Source of the DNA: Beroe ovata
Lineage: Eukaryota > Ctenophora > Nuda > Beroida > Beroidae
Length of the DNA stretch: 41,455 nt
NCBI GenBank assembly: GCA_946803715.1
Contig: CAMPET010000404.1
Coordinates: 1 to 41,455 of the forward strand
Reading direction: 5' to 3'
The notes beneath the pieces were generated by a model that had not been told where the DNA came from, searched no databases, and was given only the letters and a program-made list of their open reading frames with translations. Numbering within the stretch: the first letter of the stretch is position 1; every line of letters starts with the position of its first letter. Made by a program: the position numbers and the translations under genes. Below are positions 20,030-31,700 of the stretch, piece by piece.

Positions 20030-21763
20030 ATGAAGCTGCTACTCCTACTCGCTGTCGTCATGGCAACAGGTGCCATGACATCCAGGAATCACGCTGACAA
20101 CATTCCTGCAATGTACCGGTCAGCAATGGCCAAGTACCGTCACGGAGGTTACGCCAGACTCATGGCGGAGGAAAACCCCGCCCTGACCAGAGAGCGGATG
20201 AACAACTTCAGGGAATCGGTGAGGATGGTTGAGGCGATTAACGACGACCCCTCCAAAGGGTACACAGCCGCTCTCAATTTCCTGTCTGTCATGACGAGGG
20301 AAGAACGTGACTCCCTCCTGAATCTGGGGAAGCTGAACATAACCGCTGCGGAGGAGGAGGAAGTGGTTCTCACTCGCCGTAACCATGACAACCACGATCA
20401 CGAGGAGGAATTGCCAAGCCACATGGATTGGGTGTCGAGAGGTGCACAACCCGATGTCAAGTACCAGGGTGAGTGTGGGAGTTGCGGCATGTTCTCAGCC
20501 GCTAGTTCTCTGGAAGCAGAGTACTTCATCGTGACGGGTAAACTCGTGCCCTTTGCTGAACAGGAGTACCTCGACTGCCTGATGGAGTGGATGGATCGGG
20601 GGGACACTGGCTGTACAGGTGTCTGGATGTCATGGGCGCTCAACTACAACCAATACGTAGAGAGGATGGGTGCCGAGTCCTCCCTGCCCTATGTGGGGAT
20701 AGACCGGCAGTGCAGTGTGGACGATGTACCCAATGCCCTGGTCGAGGCGGAGGTAACTGCTGTGGACTTGTCCATGAGAGGGTCGGACGAGGCTCTGCTC
20801 CGAGCTGCCGCCCACCACGTGGTCGCCGTGGCGATACGAACTGTACCACAGTGGGAGATGTACCGTGAGGGTATATTCGAGTGTAGTGGTGATTGTTCTT
20901 GTACCGGTCACATCAACCATGCAGTCACCATTGTGGGGTACGCCCCCCAATACTGGAACATCAGGAATTCGTGGGGGAGTTGGTTTGGCGATGGCGGTTA
21001 CATCAAGATGACCCGGGCCCAGGACAACATCTGCAGCATCAACACATGGGCTACTCTGCCCGTGGTGACGTGTAAAGAGGGCGTGGCCTGTACCGGATGG
21101 AATGAGGATGAGTATGATGGAGATGGGCAGGAGGAGAAGGAGGATGAGGAGAGAGATATCGGTGAAGATGTGATGTGTGGTGAGATACAACATTTTGGTG
21201 GACTCTGTGTAGACATGGATGACACCGCCGCCCAGAATGCAGTCCTGACGAGTGCTGGATGTAGCCGCGAGTTCTGTCTCACAGACATGGGCTTCATACG
21301 GGACACACCGTCCGGGAAATGCCTCACAGCAGACGGAACATCGGACAACACGGAGATTAGATTCGGATCATGCAACTCTGCTAGTACTGCACAGTGGGAG
21401 TTGTCGGAGTTTGGATTCAGGGTCGCGTCGACTGACGATGTGTGCTGGCACCCACTAGATGGATCGCCAGACCCTATCGAGGATACAAAATTGATCGTTC
21501 ACAGCACTTGCAACGAGGAACGCCTCACCTTCAAGATCAGAGAAAACATGTGTTGGAAGGAGAAGAGCGGAATGAAGGGGTATAGGACTCTACGGCGGAG
21601 GACTCTACGGCGGAGGACTCTACGGCGGAGGACGCTACGGCGGAGGACGCTACGGCGGACTTTTCAATTTAGGGTGGACGCTACGGCGGATTTTCAATTT
21701 AGGGTGGACGCTACGGCGGAGATAAGGGCTCAAGTACATACATCTCTTCACAAGCACACATAA
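20030..21763 (+). CDS. Secreted papain-family cysteine protease with C-terminal Cys-rich trefoil-like domain
   Basis: 577 residues, no introns. Signal peptide about 1-15 (MKLLLLLAVVMATGA). Propeptide of the I29/ERFNIN type about 25-100 (RERMNNFRESVRMVEAIN, AALNFLSVMTREER), then an acidic linker. Mature C1A domain about 128-345: Q146 (oxyanion), nucleophile C152 in GECGSCGMFS, H297 in GHINHAVTIVGY, N313 in IRNSWGSWFGDGGYIK. All catalytic residues are present, but the usual Trp after the catalytic Cys is Gly153. After an acidic linker (359-380), residues 384-505 form a domain shared with the 22365 gene (IQHFGGLCVD, FCLT, CLTADGT, FGSC, QWELSEFGF, CWHP, RLTFKI), probably a ricin-B-like fold for glycan binding. 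The tail from about 518 is a repeat-encoded (RTLRR)n extension. A digestive or defence role is inferred. Confidence 0.85.
   Translation: MKLLLLLAVVMATGAMTSRNHADNIPAMYRSAMAKYRHGGYARLMAEENPALTRERMNNFRESVRMVEAINDDPSKGYTAALNFLSVMTREERDSLLNLGKLNITAAEEEEVVLTRRNHDNHDHEEELPSHMDWVSRGAQPDVKYQGECGSCGMFSAASSLEAEYFIVTGKLVPFAEQEYLDCLMEWMDRGDTGCTGVWMSWALNYNQYVERMGAESSLPYVGIDRQCSVDDVPNALVEAEVTAVDLSMRGSDEALLRAAAHHVVAVAIRTVPQWEMYREGIFECSGDCSCTGHINHAVTIVGYAPQYWNIRNSWGSWFGDGGYIKMTRAQDNICSINTWATLPVVTCKEGVACTGWNEDEYDGDGQEEKEDEERDIGEDVMCGEIQHFGGLCVDMDDTAAQNAVLTSAGCSREFCLTDMGFIRDTPSGKCLTADGTSDNTEIRFGSCNSASTAQWELSEFGFRVASTDDVCWHPLDGSPDPIEDTKLIVHSTCNEERLTFKIRENMCWKEKSGMKGYRTLRRRTLRRRTLRRRTLRRRTLRRTFQFRVDATADFQFRVDATAEIRAQVHTSLHKHT
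21585..21720 (+). repeat. 15-bp and 30-bp minisatellite inside the protease C-terminus
   Basis: Five copies of GGACTCTACGGCGGA (last two GGACGCTACGGCGGA) are followed by two 30-bp units containing TTTTCAATTTAGGGTGGACG. In the ORF frame they encode RTLRR repeats and FQFRVDATAD. Shifted so that each unit starts GGA, they encode GLYGG and GRYGG. Confidence 0.9.
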
Positions 21764-22364
21764 CCTCATTAGAGATCGATGGTACGCTTTTAGATACTTA
21801 GATNAACGACGCGCTGATGGAGTGAGATTGTGAGGACATGGCTTGCAAATGTGATCGGGGCTCGTATAGGATTATGAGCGACCTGTCCAGAGATTTAAAT
21901 CTCGGTATACGTACAAAGCGCTTGATTCATACTTAGACTTTTTTCAAATCTTAAGTTTCAGTTCAAATTCGATACTTTAATTATTAATTCATTGAAGAAA
22001 ATGAGCTCGCAATCTCAATGTTTCAATTGGTCGTCGTACACGGAATGTTTCATTTGCTGGCTCCAAACTGTCAAGTGTCGCTAACTTCAGCTAGAAATAG
22101 AACAAATGACGGACCTCATCCGAAGGAGTGGGTTTATGATAAGCCGCATGAATTTTACCCGCCACAGACTCAGAGTCTCAAGCAGAAATATTTGAGGGAA
22201 ATTTATTGTTCTAATTAACCCCTAACTATAAATATAATATAACCACGAACCATCTCTCTACACAGCACATGTTTCCATGATGCAACGGCTCCTCATAAGA
22301 ATAAGAGGAGCTGAAGAGCTGCTAATTCACTCACAACTTTCACATCAATCAAGCTAAACTCGAT
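21764..22364. other. Intergenic between the two domain-sharing genes
   Basis: No gene seen. There is a single N at 21804. A TATAAATA at 22227-22234 is a candidate TATA element for the gene starting at 22365, though 130 bp upstream. The short ORF 22018-22218 has no recognisable domain. Confidence 0.5.
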
Positions 22365-23540
22365 ATGTTGCTCCCTTCTCTGGTCCTGACAGTCCTCCTG
22401 GCTGGGATTTGGGCTGAGTCCTGCGGTCCCATCCAACATCTTGGTGGACTCTGCATAGATACAGACAACACCGGCGATCAGTTTGTCATTCTCACCAGTG
22501 AGGGGTGTGACAAAGCGTTTTGTCTCACGGCCAACGGAAATCTCCAAGATCAGACGACGGGTCTGTGTCTGACAGCAGATGGAACTTATAATGACGCCAT
22601 GATGAGATTCGGATCATGCGACTCGGCTACACAATGGGAGTTATCTGAGTTTGGATTCAAAGTCAAGTCGACTGGCAATGCCTGCTGGCATCCATTTGGG
22701 GGGTCGGCGGACCCTGACCCACACACCAAAGTGGTCATCTACAGTGGTTGTAACGAGGAACGACTCACATTCAAGATCCAAGATGATGCCGAATGTGGAG
22801 CGATCTATCACTTAGGTGGACTCTGTGTGGACAAAACCGACGACGAATTTGCCATCTTGACAAGCGCTGGATGCAACAGGGAGTTCTGCCTCACTGAGGA
22901 TGGATCTCTTCAGGATCAATCTAGTAAACTCTGTCTCACAGCAGATGGAACTTATAATAACGCCATGATGAAATTCGGATCATGCGACTCTGCCACACAG
23001 TGGGAGTTGACGGAGTTGGGGTTCAGAGTGGGCACTACTGACAATGTCTGCTGGCATCCCTTTGGGGGATCACTGTACCCTGAACCAAACACAAACGTGG
23101 TCGTTCACAGTGGTTGTAACAAGAAACGAGTCACATTCAAGATTGGAGAAAATCGAATTCCCAAAATAGGTCGTATTCAACATTTCGGGGGGCTCTGTGT
23201 GGACATTGGCAACTCTGAGGACAACTCCATTGCCGTCCTTACTTACAGTTGTCGCAGAACCTTCAAGTGGACCCCTGATGGCCTGATTAAGGACCTGGCA
23301 ACTAATAAGTGCCTCACATCAGATGGAACAGCGAATGACTCCGCTATACGGCTTGGACCATGCGGTGCTGCCACTCACTGGGCGCCAACAGGAGTTGGGT
23401 TCAGGGATGATTCGACTGACTATGTCTGCTGGCATCCATTTGGAGGATCGGCTGATCCCGAGCGGGGAACTCAAGTGGTGGTCTACGAGGGGTGTACTGG
23501 GGACCGACTCTCATTCAAGATTTCAAATCGCTGGAACTAA
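22365..23540 (+). CDS. Secreted protein with three Cys-rich trefoil-like (lectin-type) domains
   Basis: 391 residues, no introns. Signal peptide 1-17 (MLLPSLVLTVLLAGIWA). Three repeats of about 120 residues: 20-138, 142-261, 266-386. Each starts I-H-x-GGLC-(I/V)-D, then L-T-(S/Y)-x-C, F-C/K-x-(T), D-G-x-(L/I)-x-D, K/L-CLT-(A/S)-DGT, (F/L)G-(S/P)-C, (Q/H)-W, GF, CWHPFGGS, and ends V-x-x-GC...R-(L/V)-(T/S)-FKI. Repeat 3 is most divergent: it lost the FCLT Cys (FKWT) and has WAP for WEL. The module matches residues 384-505 of the upstream protease. Its length and the internal G-x-C/W pattern resemble a ricin-B beta-trefoil, but the QxW motif is not clear-cut. Likely an extracellular carbohydrate-binding protein. 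It may have arisen from the same ancestral module by duplication. Confidence 0.8.
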   Translation: MLLPSLVLTVLLAGIWAESCGPIQHLGGLCIDTDNTGDQFVILTSEGCDKAFCLTANGNLQDQTTGLCLTADGTYNDAMMRFGSCDSATQWELSEFGFKVKSTGNACWHPFGGSADPDPHTKVVIYSGCNEERLTFKIQDDAECGAIYHLGGLCVDKTDDEFAILTSAGCNREFCLTEDGSLQDQSSKLCLTADGTYNNAMMKFGSCDSATQWELTELGFRVGTTDNVCWHPFGGSLYPEPNTNVVVHSGCNKKRVTFKIGENRIPKIGRIQHFGGLCVDIGNSEDNSIAVLTYSCRRTFKWTPDGLIKDLATNKCLTSDGTANDSAIRLGPCGAATHWAPTGVGFRDDSTDYVCWHPFGGSADPERGTQVVVYEGCTGDRLSFKISNRWN

Positions 23541-24545
23541 AAGCTAAACTAAAATTTATAAGCTATAATAGATGAACAAGTTAGACGGCTGACTATACGG
23601 ACTTTATTTATTTTGTTCAAATTCGGACCGATTTTGATTTTTCTTACCAAGATCAGCGATATTGTCATGCTTAAATTTGTCAAGGAAAAATTTGATTCAA
23701 AGTTCGGTTAAACAAGGAATCGAAACCGTGGGGTTCCGTACAGTAACAGACTACAGACCACTCTGTCACAGAATTTGATAATCACATATCATTATCAAGG
23801 AGAAGTCAGATTCTTCAAATCGTGACAATTGATGATCACGATCAACTGATGGTGCTAGGTGGTGATCGGGATTGGCGGTGATTTGGTTTGACTCACAGAT
23901 GTTCTGAGGAGCTAGACTGTCGAATGCGTAGCTGCCTTCCACCTGCATAACTGCTGTGAAGTGTATTAAAATCAGGAAGAACAGCGCAAGGTAACAAAAT
24001 TACCCTGAAGCTGTGCCTCCTTCGTACCCTTTAGAATACAAATCAAATTAGGCTTGTAATACAAGCTAGGGATATTCAACACCCATGCCACCTCTCTGTT
24101 CAAAATTTAAATCGGGGATTCTACGAAATGAAAGCGGGTTTTGACATGAAAATTAATAAAATGTAGTTGAAACATCTCACACCTGACCAAATGAAATTGA
24201 ATTCATGCCTCGTCTTCATATTATTATTGCTGTGTTAACTAGACATTAAAAACTGTGTCGCTCACTAATCTTTGCCTGAAATTCTAATAAGACCTCTGAT
24301 AAAGCTTCATACCATCTCACTCGATGACTATCAGTATCAAGTAACAAGTACCGATTGAATTGTTTCTGGAAAAGAACAACAAAAAACCTTGTGCTCATTA
24401 AAAACCACGATTTATCTATCCCAACTTTTAAATTTAATATAACGGGAGTCTTTCAACTCGAGGGTCTGATACCATCAGTCAATGTTTTTTCAAATAAGTC
24501 CCAGCAGAACAAAACATCCAAGGGTTTCTCGGCAACACTAAGTCA
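23541..24545. other. Intergenic between convergent genes
   Basis: AT-rich, no exon recognised. TTTATT near 23604 could serve as a distant minus-strand poly(A) signal. No AATAAA is seen right after the lectin-like stop. Confidence 0.6.
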
Positions 24546-25728
24546 TCATGACTTTTCCGTCATCTCTGCGACGGATTTCTTCTCGGATTCATCCACAGAC
24601 ATCGTGATCTGACTAACAACAGTACTGAGAGTTGCCTTGGTTGTTTCGAGCATGGTCCTGAACTTCCTGACCGTGAGCTCTGACTTTGTTTTCTCTGCCG
24701 AGAGGATCTCCAACTCGTTCTTCCGAACTTTTACTTCCTCTTCCAGGTCATCATAGCTGTGTTTCACGTTCTTGGATTCTTCGATTCCTGAGGGGAATGG
24801 ATTTAGAGGTCTCACTTGGACTACGTAGTATCTCCTAAGTTCGATGACCTGAAGCTCAAGAATTTATAAAAATTTGGCGATCTCAATATCAACTTACGTT
24901 TTTCAAGTTTCTCGTTTTGCCTCTCCAAGTCCTTGACCCTGCCTTCTAAGGTCGACACTTTCTTCATGGACTTTGACAAGAGATCAGGTAACTCAGATCT
25001 GACCACATAGTTACCTGGATACAGTCATTGGTAACCATAGCAACGATAGGGAAATTCTTATGATCTCATCACTTCCTAATAGTGTTAAGTGACATACCAG
25101 CAACAACAATGACAACTTTGCTGTCTCCACTAGTTTCCGGAGGTTCACATCCACTGGGGGCCCTCTCAGTTTCAGGAGCCTCCTTTACCTCAACCTGAGA
25201 GAGAAAGGAAAACGTCAGTGAGATATGGGGCTTTTCTCCAAATTCTCGACCTCATTTTCCAGCATTTGCTTATGAGCGTCCGCTCTCTTCAGACAATCAC
25301 GAATCGCTAGGAAACGGAAAATTTGCAGGGGTTCATGTGCAGCCTTTCATGGTTCATAGTCCATGTGGTAACTTATGGTAACCAATAACCATGGTAACTT
25401 ATCTCCCCCACCTTGACAGTAGTTGAGTTCGGAGATGACCCAAGCAGGAGAACCTCCTCAATCTCCTTGATGTTGACCGTCTCCTGCTGGATACCGTCAC
25501 TACCCCCAGTACTCGTCTTCTCACACATGGAGCGGTAGTTCAGCTTGCTCTTACCGTTTAGCACCTTGTCTAGGATCACCTGAATCAATTGTGTTAGTGA
25601 CACCTGATTCACGTATGTATGAGGATCACGTATGAGAATCACGTATGTATGAGGCGAGGGTGTTATGAAGTACTTGCTAAGAAGATTCTCATGGCAATAC
25701 AATGTGTCCAATCTCTCTCTCACTCTCA

Positions 25729-25783
<55 letters not shown>

Positions 25784-28700
25784 TCTCTATCTCACCTTGA
25801 TCTGGGATCGGCTGATGTTCAGTCCGATGGAGTGGATCAGACTCAGGATGTCATCGTCAACCAGGTACCCGGCCCGGTTTCTGTCGAAGAAGAGAAAAGC
25901 GAGGAGTAGATCAGGACGGAAAACGTACTTCTCTGACCTGTGAAAACATGAGGTCATAGCGAGGGGAATACGATAGTTTTGCATGTGTTTAGTTAATAGT
26001 CTACAAATAGGTGCAATGTACATGTTGGGTGAGAGGATATGAGAATGATCTGGCTCCAATGCCCACACAATGATCCCCCGGCTGAACTTACTTTGGTTCT
26101 GCTACCGAGTCCTTCTTGTCAGAGTCTGTCTCTTTCTTTCCTGTATCCGAGCACTCTGAATCATTCCTCTGTCTCTTAGCTGTCTTGTCTTCTTCTGGAT
26201 CCTAGAGACGTCATCGTATTTTAATTTCGTTCTAGTGTTAAGATGTCGGACCAGTCCTTCCTGAATCAGCATGAGGCTCGAAATTTACAGATCAGCGAAA
26301 ATCCCGAATGGCCCCGATCTCACCTCAGATTCTCCGTCAGCCTCAATCAGTGCTTTCAGGATGAGTAGAGCAAAGTGTCTCTGGAACATTTCACAGAGCG
26401 TCTCCGCGAAGAGAGACACTTCAAAAACCCGCTCTTTCTTATCTGACTTGTTGTAGTCGACAAGAGAAGATAGGGAGAAGTCTTGAACATCGATACCTGA
26501 GTGACGTAGTAGTGGGTAGAACATGTACACACACACAGATACAGACACACACAGATACAGACACACACTCACACACACACTCAGACACACACACACACAC
26601 GAACCTTTAGAGGGATGGAGGACAACTGATGCTAAATCTGGGAGGGTAGGTATGTCTCTCTCACTGATGCCGAGTCTCGCTATCAGAACATTGATCCTCT
26701 TCTGGACCTCCGGCTGAAGCTTCCAGTGCTGAGTATTGCCGTGACTCTGCGAGTGAAATCATTTCAATGTTAACGTTTCAAATCTGCACAAATCTTTAAT
26801 ACTCGACATTTTTGGCGTAGGTCGTTATATTGGCCAGGTATCGAGGTTGACCAGGCAACTGTGTTTCCATAGCAACCGTTCTCCGGTTCTCACACTCACC
26901 TCAGTGTTTGGCTGTGACTCAGCTACTCCTCCCGAACTGCTGCTCTCTGACTCATCTTTCAGGGACTTAACTAGTCGAGCAATCAGTTGTATCTTCAGAC
27001 CTTTGGTGCTCAGACCTCGCTTATCTAGCTCACTCCTCAGCTCAGTAACCTGGATGGTAACGGTTACCAGGCAACCATTTCTCTGAAAACGAAAACCTAC
27101 GAAACGAAGGACTTATTCTCAAAAATAGCAGATCTCGAGTCGAGTGCGGAGTGCCCCGTCCTTACCTTCATCGCTTTGATTTCTGTTTCATTCAGATCTG
27201 ATGCTGGTGGCGGCGGCGCCGGCTGAAATATTGTCTCAGCTGCCGCGGTCTCAGCTGTTCCATTGTCGGTCTCCAGACACTCTGTTTTCATTTCTCCAGT
27301 CGATATGTCGACTTGATCAACGTCAAAATCGAACTCCTGCGAGATGATAACATGTTTCTCGACGGCTGAACTTGTATTCAAGTCTCAAGGAAATGTTTAG
27401 ATTTTATGAGATGGATTCCACTAATTGCATTCCCGGTATTTTATCATCGAGTTTCAGGTTTGACAACTAACGTTGCTCGGCTGGATGATTTCCTCAAACT
27501 CCACACTTTCATCCACAACATTAGTACAGTCCTCATCAATTTCCTGTTTAGCAGGGACTGGGGCAGGGGCGGCGGCAGGGGGAGAGGAGGAGGGGGATTC
27601 CACTTTGTGTACCGGGTTTTTCAGGATGTCCCAATCGTCCTGACTGGGTTGACAGTCCCAGACACTCGGCAAAAACATGACGGTCCTTTCTAGGTGGTTC
27701 TCAGTGTTTCTCTTGTCACTGATCCGATGATAGTGAACCTAGGAGGGAGTGATGTCACACATACATACACAGTACACACACACACACACATACACTCACA
27801 CACACTCACACAGTACACACATACATACACAGCACACACATAAATACACAGTACACACACACACNNNNNNNNNNNNNNNNNNNNNNNNNNNNNNNNNNNN
27901 NNNNNNNNNNNNNNNNNNNNNNNNNNNNNNNNNNNNNNNNNNNNNNNNNNNNNNNNNNNNNNNNNNNNNNNNNNNNNNNNNNNNNNNNNNNNNNNNNNNN
28001 NNNNNNNNNNNNNNNNNNNNNNNNNNNNNNNNNNNNNNNNNNNNNNNNNNNNNNNNNNNNNNNNNNNNNNNNNNNNNNNNNNNNNNNNNNNNNNNNNNNN
28101 NNNNNNNNNNNNNNNNNNNNNNNNNNNNNNNNNNNNNNNNNNNNNNNNNNNNNNNNNNNNNNNNNNNNNNNNNNNNNNNNNNNNNNNNNNNNNNNNNNNN
28201 NNNNNNNNNNNNNNNNNNNNNNNNNNNNNNNNNNNNNNNNNNNNNNNNNNNNNNNNNNNNNNNNNNNNNNNNNNNNNNNNNNNNNNNNNNNNNNNNNNNN
28301 NNNNNNNNNNNNNNNNNNNNNNNNNNNNNNNNNNNNNNNNNNNNNNNNNNNNNNNNNNNNNNNNNNNNNNNNNNNNNNNNNNNNNNNNNNNNNNNNNNNN
28401 NNNNNNNNNNNNNNNNNNNNNNNNNNNNNNNNNNNNNNNNNNNNNNNNNNNNNNNNNNNNNNNNNNNNNNNNNNNNNNNNNNNNNNNNNNNNNNNNNNNN
28501 NNNNNNNNNNNNNNNNNNNNNNNNNNNNNNNNNNNNNNNNNNNNNNNNNNNNNNNNNNNNNNNNNNNNNNNNNNNNNNNNNNNNNNNNNNNNNNNNNNNN
28601 NNNNNNNNNNNNNNNNNNNNNNNNNNNNNNNNNNNNNNNNNNNNNNNNNNNNNNNNNNNNNNNNNNNNNNNNNNNNNNNNNNNNNNNNNNNNNNNNNNNN

Positions 28701-31700
28701 NNNNNNNNNNNNNNNNNNNNNNNNNNNNNNNNNNNNNNNNNNNNNNNNNNNNNNNNNNNNNNNNNNNNNNNNNNNNNNNNNNNNNNNNNNNNNNNNNNNN
28801 NNNNNNNNNNNNNNNNNTGTGTCTGTGTCTGTGTGTTTGTGTGTCTGTGTGTTTGTGTGTCTGTGTGGACAGTATGTGTGTGTGTGTGTGTGTGTGTCTG
28901 TGTCTGTGTACTGTGTCTGTGTCTGTGTCTGTGTGTTGCTTAGCAAGACTCACCGTGGTCGGTTCAGTTACATGGTAACGGATAATGCTGGTGTAAGGGA
29001 CAGTATCCCCACACGCGAACACGGCGTGCCTGTACACCATGCTCACATCGCTGGGCACATACAGCGATGCGTACTGCTGCTGGAGTGAGAGTGTATCCAT
29101 TGACGGTCTGCGGGGAGGGGGGTGTGAGTGGTTGCTAAGTGATGGTTGCTATGGGGAACAGGATGGCAATTGGGGGAGATAAGTGACGGGTTCATGATAG
29201 GATATTAATATCAGGGAGGGTAGAATCGAACAGGAACATTACGATTGATAATAGTATTGTATGTATGAGTAAAACAAGCGATATATTATATGATAACGTA
29301 ATATAAGACTGTCGTGACGCTCCAATCGTAGCTATACATACACATTGGTTCTGAAACGATTTGGAGGAGAGAGAGGGGGAGGGATAGGTTATTTAAAAAC
29401 AGACAAAAACAACAACAACAAAACCAATATTCTCGTAACGCTGAACGTTTCTGTTAACCTTTAACATGAAATCAGACCTCCCCATCCCAATTCCGACTAG
29501 AAATTTACTGAGATATTGGTGGTGGAAAATTATTGTGGAAGAGCGAGGGGGCGTTTCCCTGAAATACGCTCAACCGTGCAGCGTTACCGACACACGAACG
29601 ACACCATGACAACAGCATGACAACACCAAGTTTGTATAACACTTCTCGTGGTGAAAATCGTCACTGAAAGGAAGAGGGTGGTAACACGCATCTCTCCCGT
29701 CTCGTTACCATGGTAACCCAGTAGCCACGCGAGGGAGCGGCGGGGGCGCTCTGAAATTGGATGGTTTGTGTGTCGTCTCACCAGGGTCATGGTGTCATTG
29801 CATGTGTTGTGGTGTTGTAATTTCTAGGTGGTGTCAATCTAGGTGGTGTCTATCTGATCTCAATTTCAATGAAATCTAGAGTTAATAAACTTTACCTTCA
29901 TAGGGCGAAGAGCACGTTGATCTCACTGGTAACCATGGTAACTGTGAGAGAGAAGCCTGCCTAAAATGTGACAAGTTTAATGGGACCCGATATCTCGCAT
30001 CCTGGACAAGCAAAGCTGGGTTGGAGTGTTAGCGATGGGCGAATCATATTGACAACTATTATTCTTCAGTTTACCAACTCAATTGTATCATTGAAAACCT
30101 GAGAAGGTTGAACTTTGCCACTTTGAAGTGGTATCGGGGCCGAGGCGAACGCTTGCGGCGTGGTGACCGCGAACCACGTCGCGGAGACCGGGATCTGGAT
30201 CGAGAATACGATCTCTTCCCCCGAGGGGGAGGGGAGGAGGATCGCTTCTGCTTGCCTGTGGGATTACATTTCAGTGGTAGTAGGGTTGAAATGTGAAATG
30301 AGGATTGGAATGTTTTGCGTGAAAATGATGCGTGGAATTAGTCGAAACTCAACAGTGAGAAACTTACGCTCATTAAGGTACATTCTCTTGTCAGCATTCA
30401 TAACCCCAATGGGAGGGCCAGCATCAAAACGCGATCTTTTGTTCCCTGTATAATGTATAGAGTGTAAAATATGTTACGTCATGCGACGAAATATCCAGTT
30501 TCATGCCCGAAATTCTGAGTTTAACTGAGTCTCGTGACAAATTCCACAGAATTATACAGGCGGCTCAAGTTGCACAGGAGTGACCGGTTTTTGTTATGAA
30601 AAACCGGTTTTTGGAAAAAAAATGTTTTGTGTCGATTTGAGCGCGCGTTACTATTGCTAGTAAAACGCGCGCCACTATCACAAAATTCTGAACGCGTATT
30701 CCGTATCGGCTCGTGGAATTTTCCTGAAATGTATGATATGTCGCAATGTGGCAACTTACCGGTATTCTGGAATGCGGGGGTTTTCCCTACTATTTGGGCT
30801 ATTGCGGGGGACACACTTTGGAATCTGGGTGGTCCACCAGCCTCTGCATTGAACTAGTGAGAGGGGAAGGGGTGTCATGTTCATGTAGAAGTCAGTAGAC
30901 TTCAGAGATGGCCCTCATTTTGAAGATTGGTTTTTATCAGAACTCCTCACAGTCACACAAACCTGTGCTGTGTACGGCACCTGAGCCTGGCCGAGTTGGG
31001 AGGGGTTCAGCTTCTGGAATCTGTTCAGTGGTTGGGGCAGAGAAGGGGGCGGGATGGTCTGCGGAGGTTTTTGCTGGAATTTGTTGGGAGGATACGATCC
31101 CATGTTTTGGAACTGCTGCTGCATCCCCTGCAATAGTAACGTCTAAATGTCATGACGTGTAACCTGCCTATTTGAGACCTTATATCACGAATCCGGAGGA
31201 ATTTTGGAGCTATCTGATCGAGAAATTGGCGAAATATTGAATCGTATTTCAGCTTGATCATAGACTACAGTGTTGAGTTCGGATGTCGAGTAACATCACA
31301 GGGTCGCAAGATGGCGCCGAAATAACATTCTGAATCGATTCAGCGTCAAAAATACATAGGAATCAATAGTATTATTGAGGAAATAGGAAAAAAAATTTCG
31401 TGATGTTTCGTACAACTGGGTGAAATAAGAAAACACAATCCTAAACTCTTGGGGTCGAAATTGCCAAAAATTATTGTGAATGGAAAAATGAGATGTGTAC
31501 TGAGCCTTTTTGACCGTATATTACGAATCTGTAGGCCATCCAATGTATCTTATCAAAAAAGGAGGCGAAATGTTGTATCACATACCAGCTTGATCATAAG
31601 AATCTATTGTTTTGGGCATGAATGTAATAACTGATGCTAAAATCACATTTGTTTGAGATTTAAGGTAAATTTAAAGCTTCAAATTCCAGAATCTAGGACA

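Noticed and set aside
19804-20097. Plus-strand ORF starting MAAVVLLLLFFTMHH with signal-peptide look
   Set aside because: It overlaps the TATA box and start of the protease gene in another frame, and has no domain or Cys pattern after the hydrophobic start.
20630-21193. Minus-strand ORF of 187 codons in the protease gene
   Set aside because: Antisense shadow; the plus strand has the full set of catalytic residues and domain order.
27690-29100. Very long ORFs through the N gap
   Set aside because: They consist of unknown bases and CA/TG repeats (THTHT, CVCVC); only the CCAR1 exons at the edges are real.
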